A DNA stretch of 64,000 nucleotides from Winogradskyella aurantiaca (GTDB taxonomy: Bacteria; Bacteroidota; Bacteroidia; Flavobacteriales; Flavobacteriaceae): NCBI RefSeq assembly GCF_003362725.1, contig NZ_QKTV01000004.1, forward strand, positions 1 through 64,000, given 5' to 3'. This document shows, one piece after another, positions 58,441 to 64,000 of this stretch (position 1 is its first letter; each line of letters starts with the position of its first letter). The notes under the pieces are model-generated. The model saw only the letters and a list, made by a program, of their open reading frames with translations, was not told the origin of the DNA and did no database searches. The position numbers and the translations under genes are program-made.

Positions 58441-59469
58441 TTATTTAATCAATACGCTTTTGTATTTAGTTAAGTTCTTCAAGGTAATACCTGTACCCCT
58501 AACTACGGCACGTAGAGGGTCTTCTGCAATGTATACCGGAAGATCTGTTTTTTGAGACAAACGCTTATCCAATCCACGTAGCATTGAGCCTCCACCAGCT
58601 AAGTAAATACCGGTATTATAAATATCTGCCGCTAATTCCGGTGGTGTTTGTGATAAGGTCTCCATTACCGAATCTTCAATTCTCAAAATAGACTTGTCCA
58701 ATGCCTTGGCTATCTCTCTATAGGAAATAGATACCTGTTTTGGTTTACCTGTCAATAGATCACGACCCTGAACACTCATATCCTCGGGCGGCAACTCCAA
58801 GTCTTCCGTTGCAGCTCCTATTTGAATTTTAATTTTCTCAGCCGTGCGATCACCCACATATAAGTTATGTTGGGTGCGCATGTAATAAATGATGTCATTG
58901 GTAAATACATCACCAGCTACTTTAACTGACTTATCACATACAATACCCCCAAGAGCAATCACAGCAATTTCAGTGGTACCACCACCAATATCAACAATCA
59001 TATTACCCTTTGGTTGCATAATATCCACCCCAATACCAATAGCAGCAGCCATAGGTTCGTGAATCAAATACACTTCCTTTCCATTCACACGTTCACATGA
59101 TTCCTTTACCGCACGCATTTCCACCTCTGTAATTCCAGAAGGAATACACACGACCATTCGTAAGGCTGGATTAAAAAACTTCTTCTTTAAAGCGGGAATG
59201 TTTTTAATAAACATACTAATCATCTGCTCAGAAGCATCAAAATCAGCAATAACCCCATCCTTCAAAGGTCGAATGGTTTTAATATTCTCATGAGTCTTCC
59301 CCTGCATTAAATTCGCCTCCTTACCAACAGCGATTATTTTACCGCTAATACGATCTCTGGCAACAATTGACGGATTGTCAACTACTACTTTATCATCATG
59401 AATTATTAGGGTATTTGCAGTTCCGAGATCGATAGCTATCTCTTCAGTGAGGAAATCAAAAAATCCCAT
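58441..59469 (-). CDS. mreB: Rod shape-determining protein MreB
   Basis: 342 residues of actin fold. Phosphate 1 is IDLGTANTLI, phosphate 2 DIGGGTTEIAVI, and the adenosine region is YLAGGGSMLRGLDKRL. It polymerises under the inner membrane and positions the elongation machinery. First gene of the mre cluster, 123 bp after purH; TACATTTA (59522-59529, minus strand) could be its -7 box. Confidence 0.97.
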   Translation of the reverse strand: MGFFDFLTEEIAIDLGTANTLIIHDDKVVVDNPSIVARDRISGKIIAVGKEANLMQGKTHENIKTIRPLKDGVIADFDASEQMISMFIKNIPALKKKFFNPALRMVVCIPSGITEVEMRAVKESCERVNGKEVYLIHEPMAAAIGIGVDIMQPKGNMIVDIGGGTTEIAVIALGGIVCDKSVKVAGDVFTNDIIYYMRTQHNLYVGDRTAEKIKIQIGAATEDLELPPEDMSVQGRDLLTGKPKQVSISYREIAKALDKSILRIEDSVMETLSQTPPELAADIYNTGIYLAGGGSMLRGLDKRLSQKTDLPVYIAEDPLRAVVRGTGITLKNLTKYKSVLIK

Positions 59470-59592
59470 GGGCTATGTCGGTATTAAAATTTGGGTTTGC
59501 GCACCTGCTGTGCATTCAACGTAAATGTAATGAATTATACGAAATTAATGCCAGATTAGATGTCGAATTCGCAATTAATTATTCACGATTTT

Positions 59593-61122
59593 TTAATGCT
59601 TAAAATGACGTGTTCCGGTGAATACCATCGCCATCCCATGAGCATCACAATAATCAATACTTAATTGATCTTTAATGGACCCACCCGGTTGAATTACCGC
59701 AGTAATTCCAGCGTTATCAGCAATCTCCACACAGTCAGGAAAAGGGAAGAATGCGTCACTTGCCATAACCGCACCATTCAAATCAAAATCAAAGGATTTT
59801 GCCTTATGAATGGCTTGGTTCAAAGCATCCACACGTGAGGTCTGACCAGTACCGCTAGCACACAATTGTTTTCCTTTAGCCAACACAATGGTATTAGACT
59901 TGGTATGCTTACAAATTTTAGAGGCAAAAATTAAATCCTCAATCTCTGCATCCGTTGCAGATTTATTGGTTCTGGTTTCAAGTCCTTCAACACTATCTGT
60001 AATATGATCGCGGTCTTGAACAAGCACACCATTTAAACAACTTCTGACGATGGTTGCTGGCACCTCAAATTCCTTTAATACCAATAAAATTCTATTCTTC
60101 TTACTCTTTAAAATCTCAAGAGCAGCTTCGTCAAATGCAGGTGCAATTACAACTTCACAAAAAAGCTTATTAATCTCTTCAGCTGTCGCTACGTCAATGG
60201 TAGTATTGGAAATAAGGATTCCTCCAAAAGCCGAAACGGGATCACCAGCTAATGCATCTCTATAAGCCTCAGCAACCGTTGCCCTTTGGGCCAGACCGCA
60301 AGCGTTATTATGCTTTAATATGGCAAATGTTGGCTTCTCACCTTTAAATTCATGAATTAAATTAACAGCAGCATCCACATCTAATAGATTGTTATAACTC
60401 AGTTCTTTCCCATGCAATTTGTCAAAAACAGCATCAAAATCTCCAAAGAAAAATCCTTTCTGGTGCGGGTTTTCACCATAGCGCAACACCTTACCATTGG
60501 TTTCGCTGATTTTTAATACGGCCTTGGAATGATCGGCATTGAAGTAATTAAAAATAGCCGAATCATAATGTGATGACACATTAAACGCATTGGTAGCAAA
60601 TTTTTTTCTATCCTCAAGATCAGAAGCCCCTTTCTTAGAAGATAATAACTCTACCAACGGTTGGTAATCGTCTTTACTCGCCACACAAATGGTGTCTTTA
60701 TAATTTTTGGCTGCGGCTCTAATTAAAGAAATACCCCCTATATCAATTTTTTCAATAATATCCTGTTCGCTTGCGTCAGATGCTACGGTCTTCTCAAACG
60801 GATACAAATCAACAATTACCAAATCGATCTGGGGAATATCAAACTGCTCCAACTCTGCCACATCACTACTGACGTCCTGACGGTTAAGAATACCTCCAAA
60901 TACCTTTGGGTGTAAGGTCTTAACACGCCCGCCAAGAATCGACGGATAGGAAGTTATGTCCTCTACTGCCACGACATCAACACCAAGATTCTTGATGTAT
61001 TGTTCTGTACCACCAGTCGAATAAATGGTTACCCCTAATGATTTTAGCTCATGGATAATAGCGTCTAATCCCTCTTTATCAAATACTGAAATTAGTGCCG
61101 ATTTGATTTGTTTTTGATTCAT
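59593..61122 (-). CDS. purH: Bifunctional AICAR transformylase / IMP cyclohydrolase
   Basis: 509 residues. An N-terminal MGS-like IMP cyclohydrolase domain (ALISVFDKEGLDAIIHELKSLG, STGGTEQYIKNLG) is followed by the AICAR transformylase domain with catalytic Lys-His in ILKHNNACGLA and GAVMASDAFFPFPD. It catalyses the last two steps of de novo IMP synthesis. Upstream of mreB on the same strand. Confidence 0.96.
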   Translation of the reverse strand: MNQKQIKSALISVFDKEGLDAIIHELKSLGVTIYSTGGTEQYIKNLGVDVVAVEDITSYPSILGGRVKTLHPKVFGGILNRQDVSSDVAELEQFDIPQIDLVIVDLYPFEKTVASDASEQDIIEKIDIGGISLIRAAAKNYKDTICVASKDDYQPLVELLSSKKGASDLEDRKKFATNAFNVSSHYDSAIFNYFNADHSKAVLKISETNGKVLRYGENPHQKGFFFGDFDAVFDKLHGKELSYNNLLDVDAAVNLIHEFKGEKPTFAILKHNNACGLAQRATVAEAYRDALAGDPVSAFGGILISNTTIDVATAEEINKLFCEVVIAPAFDEAALEILKSKKNRILLVLKEFEVPATIVRSCLNGVLVQDRDHITDSVEGLETRTNKSATDAEIEDLIFASKICKHTKSNTIVLAKGKQLCASGTGQTSRVDALNQAIHKAKSFDFDLNGAVMASDAFFPFPDCVEIADNAGITAVIQPGGSIKDQLSIDYCDAHGMAMVFTGTRHFKH

Positions 61123-61149
61123 GTTGTGTTAGGTCTGAGAATTAAAGTG

Positions 61150-61157
61150 CAAAAATA
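61150..61157 (-). promoter_or_regulatory. -7 box of the purH promoter
   Basis: TATTTTTG on the minus strand fits TAnnTTTG exactly and starts 35 bp upstream of the purH ATG. No clear -33 element. Confidence 0.42.
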
Positions 61158-61265
61158 CAGATTTGTTAAGCGTTATTTGACGTGACATGATAATTTGTTT
61201 TGGAATTTTGTAACAACTGAATGTTGAAAACGTCCTATTTTTACATTTCTAACTTGCAAGGCCAA

Positions 61266-62519
61266 ATGCTAGTATATTTAAGACTGTTTAAAGAGAGCTT
61301 TAATTTTGCGATTAACGCCTTAAGAAACAACAAACTGCGGACCTTTTTATCCCTGCTTGGAGTGACCGTTGGTATCTTTTCTATTATAGCAGTCCTGGCC
61401 GCAGTTGACTCTTTAGATCGCAACATCAAAGAAGGTCTTGAAGGCATTGACACAAATACCATCTATGTTACTAATTTCTCATTTGGTCCATCTGATGTGC
61501 CACGCTGGGTGCGTGAGAATTTTGCGGAAATGGAATATTCAGATTACCAGTTTCTAAGACGTAACATCGGTAACGTGGACGCCATGGCCTATGTTATGTT
61601 TGGAAGTTTTGAAACCGTGCGATATCAGTCTGAGAGCATCGAAAACGTTCAGGTAACACCAGCTACACAGGAAATATATAGTATTAGTAATTTTAAAATT
61701 GGCAACGGTCGCTTTTACACAGAAGTCGAGTCTGATACCGGTGCCCCCGTGGTGGTTCTTGGATACTCTATAGCAGAATCCCTGTTTGGAAATATTAATC
61801 CGATTGGTAAACAGATTAGAGTTTATGGTCGAAAACTAACGGTTATTGGAGTCAATGAGAAAATTGGAGATTCTGGACTTGGAGACAATCCAGATGAACA
61901 GATTATCATCCCTGTTAATTTTGTCCGTCAATTTCAGCGCGTGTCAAAAACAGGTTTAAAAGGAGCTGTTTTAATCAAACCTGAGAGCGGTGCTGATATC
62001 GGTGCTCTAGAAGAAGTTTTAAAACAAAAATTTAGAGCACACCGAGGCCGTAAGGCCGATGAAGTGGATGACTTCTTTATCACGAAAATATCAGGATTTG
62101 TATCGTTTATTGATGGTATTATAGCGGTTATGAATACCATTGGCTGGATGATCTCTGGCTTCTCATTACTAGTTGGTGGTTTTGGTATTGCCAACATTAT
62201 GTTTGTTAGCGTTAAAGAACGTACCAATTTGATTGGCATCCAGAAATCCTTAGGAGCTAAAAATAAGTTTGTATTGTTCCAGTTTTTATTTGAAGCCGTG
62301 ATCCTTGCCGTTGTTGGTGGTCTGGTTGGTCTTGCCTTAGTGTGGGTATTAACCCTAGTGGCTTCAGGACTAGCTGGAGACTTTAAATTTGTACTATCCT
62401 TTAGTAATATGATCCTTGGCTTCTCATTAGCCATGTTCATTGGTCTCATTTCTGGTGTAATACCGGCTTTCTCTGCCTCGCGTCTAGATCCTGTAGAAGC
62501 CATTAGAACAGGCATGTGA
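61266..62519 (+). CDS. MacB-type ABC transporter permease, first of a tandem pair
   Basis: I use the ATG at 61266 (417 residues), because it aligns with the start of the second copy (MLVYLRLFKESFNF against MRLYFRLFIESFNF); the frame extends upstream to 61221. An N-terminal membrane helix in LRTFLSLLGVTVGIFSIIAVLAAVDSL is followed by a MacB_PCD periplasmic domain (about 45-255) and an FtsX domain with three membrane helices (LLVGGFGIANIMFVSVKERTN and others). No ATPase gene lies beside it; a shared or distant LolD/MacB-like ATPase is required. Confidence 0.9.
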   Translation: MLVYLRLFKESFNFAINALRNNKLRTFLSLLGVTVGIFSIIAVLAAVDSLDRNIKEGLEGIDTNTIYVTNFSFGPSDVPRWVRENFAEMEYSDYQFLRRNIGNVDAMAYVMFGSFETVRYQSESIENVQVTPATQEIYSISNFKIGNGRFYTEVESDTGAPVVVLGYSIAESLFGNINPIGKQIRVYGRKLTVIGVNEKIGDSGLGDNPDEQIIIPVNFVRQFQRVSKTGLKGAVLIKPESGADIGALEEVLKQKFRAHRGRKADEVDDFFITKISGFVSFIDGIIAVMNTIGWMISGFSLLVGGFGIANIMFVSVKERTNLIGIQKSLGAKNKFVLFQFLFEAVILAVVGGLVGLALVWVLTLVASGLAGDFKFVLSFSNMILGFSLAMFIGLISGVIPAFSASRLDPVEAIRTGM

Positions 62520-62598
62520 TTTTTATAAATTATAAGATTTCTGTAACATTTTCCCACGCTGAGGAGTCTATCTTTACAACCGCACCAATGATGTAACC

Positions 62599-63852
62599 AT
62601 GCGACTCTATTTTAGGCTATTTATAGAAAGTTTCAATTTTGCACTCAGCGCTTTGCGCAACAACAAACTACGAACCTTTTTATCACTCCTTGGCGTTACC
62701 ATTGGTATCTTTAGTATCATCGCCGTTTTGGCAGCTGTGGACTCCTTGGATAAAAACATCAAATCACAACTAAGCGCCCTGGATAGCAACACCATGTATG
62801 TAGCAAGGATGTCTTTTGGACCTACCGATGTACCGCGTTGGGTGCGACAAACTTTTGATGATATTAGCTACAGCGAATACAAATTCCTGGGCAGTAATGT
62901 AAACGATATTGACTATATGGCCTACCAGCTGTTTGTGAGACGCGAAAATATCCGCTATGGGTCTGAGCAGGTAGAAAGTGTTAATACGGTTGCGGTATCT
63001 CGCGAGTTTGAAGACATCCAACGATTGGAATTCTCAAAAGGACGATTTTATAACGAGAGTGAATCCGTAGCTGGTAAACCCGTAGTTGTAATTGGAGATG
63101 AAATTGCCAAATCGCTCTTTGGAGACCTTGAACCCATCGGGAAGAAAGTACGCCTTTATGGCCAGAAGTTTACGGTTATTGGTGTTGTTAAAAAAGAAGG
63201 TTCTGGCTTGTTTGGGGACAGTAATGACGAATCCATCTTCCTACCAGCCAACTTTGTAAGAACGCGTTTTGGAGAAAACAACAGAAACATCACTCCTGTA
63301 GTTATTATAAAACCAAGTGATGGAGCTGATATTGATGAGGTTAAGGCAGATATTACAGGCTTACTACGCAGTCGCCGCGGCTTAAAACCAGAAGAGGTCG
63401 ATACCTTTTTTATCAACATCATCTCTGGTTTGCAAGATGCTATTGATGGCATTATTGCCACCATGAACCTTATTGGCTGGGTAATTAGTGGTTTCTCACT
63501 TCTTGTGGGAGGCTTTGGTATTGCCAATATTATGTTCGTGAGTGTTAAGGAGCGTACCAATCTTATTGGCATCCAAAAATCAATGGGCGCCAAAAATCAT
63601 TTCATCTTATTCCAATTTCTTTTTGAGGCCGTGATCCTTGCTGTTGTTGGAGGGTTTGTAGGATTGGCTCTCGTCTGGATTGGCACCTTAATAGCCAATG
63701 GCCTGGCTACCGATTTTGAATTTGTGCTATCCTTCTGGAATATGTTTATAGGCTTCTTTATCTCCTCCATCATTGGATTGATCGCTGGATTAATACCCGC
63801 CTTTTCTGCGGCGCGTTTAGACCCAGTAGAGGCAATACGAACTGGTATGTAA
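62599..63852 (+). CDS. MacB-type ABC transporter permease, second of a tandem pair
   Basis: 417 residues, same layout and length as the upstream gene; most blocks (NNKLRTFLSLLGVT, IISGLQDAIDGIIATMN, LLVGGFGIANIMFVSVKERTN-type) are nearly identical, while the periplasmic domain is more divergent. The two are likely paralogs that arose by duplication, 79 bp apart. They may form a heterodimeric permease or serve different substrates. Confidence 0.9.
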   Translation: MRLYFRLFIESFNFALSALRNNKLRTFLSLLGVTIGIFSIIAVLAAVDSLDKNIKSQLSALDSNTMYVARMSFGPTDVPRWVRQTFDDISYSEYKFLGSNVNDIDYMAYQLFVRRENIRYGSEQVESVNTVAVSREFEDIQRLEFSKGRFYNESESVAGKPVVVIGDEIAKSLFGDLEPIGKKVRLYGQKFTVIGVVKKEGSGLFGDSNDESIFLPANFVRTRFGENNRNITPVVIIKPSDGADIDEVKADITGLLRSRRGLKPEEVDTFFINIISGLQDAIDGIIATMNLIGWVISGFSLLVGGFGIANIMFVSVKERTNLIGIQKSMGAKNHFILFQFLFEAVILAVVGGFVGLALVWIGTLIANGLATDFEFVLSFWNMFIGFFISSIIGLIAGLIPAFSAARLDPVEAIRTGM

Positions 63853-64000
63853 TTAGAGAACCAAGCCTTGTTCAGGGTTCCAATCGACAAATTTGGCCAC
63901 TTCAGCACAAACGAATTCTAGAAAACGTTCATCAGCTTCTGTAAACGGATCTGGAGTATTAGAGTCAATATCTATTTGACCAATATTTTCACCGTTGATA
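63853..64000 (-). CDS. GAF-domain protein, C-terminal end only
   Basis: The last 48 codons on the minus strand read INGENIGQIDIDSNTPDPF then TEADERFLEFVCAEVAKFV and a stop at 63853-63855. GQIDIDSxxxxxFTxxDExFLE is the closing strand and helix of a GAF domain, as in free methionine-R-sulfoxide reductase-like proteins; the rest lies beyond the window edge. Confidence 0.65.
   Translation of the reverse strand, partial: INGENIGQIDIDSNTPDPFTEADERFLEFVCAEVAKFVDWNPEQGLVL

Noticed and set aside
61934-63908. Minus-strand frames opposite the two permease genes (up to 207 codons)
   Set aside because: Antisense shadows; similar because the sense genes are paralogs.

Overview
The window looks like part of a chromosome of a marine-type member of the Flavobacteriaceae (Bacteroidota). 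The basis is low GC content, a complete gldK-gldL-gldM-gldN gliding/type IX secretion (T9SS) motor cluster, a T9SS sorting domain on a large secreted protein, near-absence of Shine-Dalgarno sites, -7 boxes of the TAnnTTTG type, and Bacteroidota-typical gene neighbourhoods (miaB / sigma-54 activator / lptE / secG; purH / mreBCD / pbp2 / rodA). Genus cannot be fixed from the sequence alone. No prophage, insertion sequence or CRISPR array was seen.

Layout. 1-9959: two divergent genes for very large secreted surface proteins. The first is cut by the window edge and carries an in-frame tandem duplication of 1812 bp that looks identical by eye. The second is a 1407-residue T9SS cargo protein. 10099-11451: initiator tRNA, a leucine-rich-repeat secreted protein and a small Cys-rich protein. 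11454-17103: a tripartite RND efflux operon (MFP, RND, TolC). 17175-20615: ABC-F ATPase, DUF983 protein and an FAD oxidoreductase. 20693-29169: gldKLMN (the T9SS motor), an arginase-fold protein that has lost metal ligands, and topA. 29392-33892: five-gene operon miaB - sigma-54 activator - lptE - TPR-like - secG. 33989-39159: Cys-less zinc-ribbon-family coiled-coil protein, Nif3-family protein, lpxK, and a TPR hybrid histidine kinase. 39206-44222: tightly overlapping operon running small membrane protein - glycosyltransferase - ECF sigma factor - Nramp-like transporter - lipA - GAPDH. 44346-53514: aquaporin, a sigma/anti-sigma pair, murB, an aminotransferase, an aspartyl protease with PDZ domain, a DUF1573 protein and valS. 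53910-61122: purH and the cell-elongation cluster mreB-mreC-mreD-mrdA-rodA. 61266-63852: two tandem paralogous MacB-type ABC permeases. 63853-64000: the end of a GAF-domain protein.

How the genes fit together. Envelope biology dominates. SecG and the Gld motor provide export, the two large proteins at the left are likely surface cargo, LptE and LpxK serve lipopolysaccharide, MurB, Mre, PBP2 and RodA serve peptidoglycan, and RND/TolC and the MacB-like permeases serve efflux. The parts most worth following up are the 604-residue duplicated module, the arginase-fold pseudoenzyme between topA and gldK, the Nramp-family protein without the DPGN motif, and a 395-bp gap after valS that ends in a plus-strand terminator.
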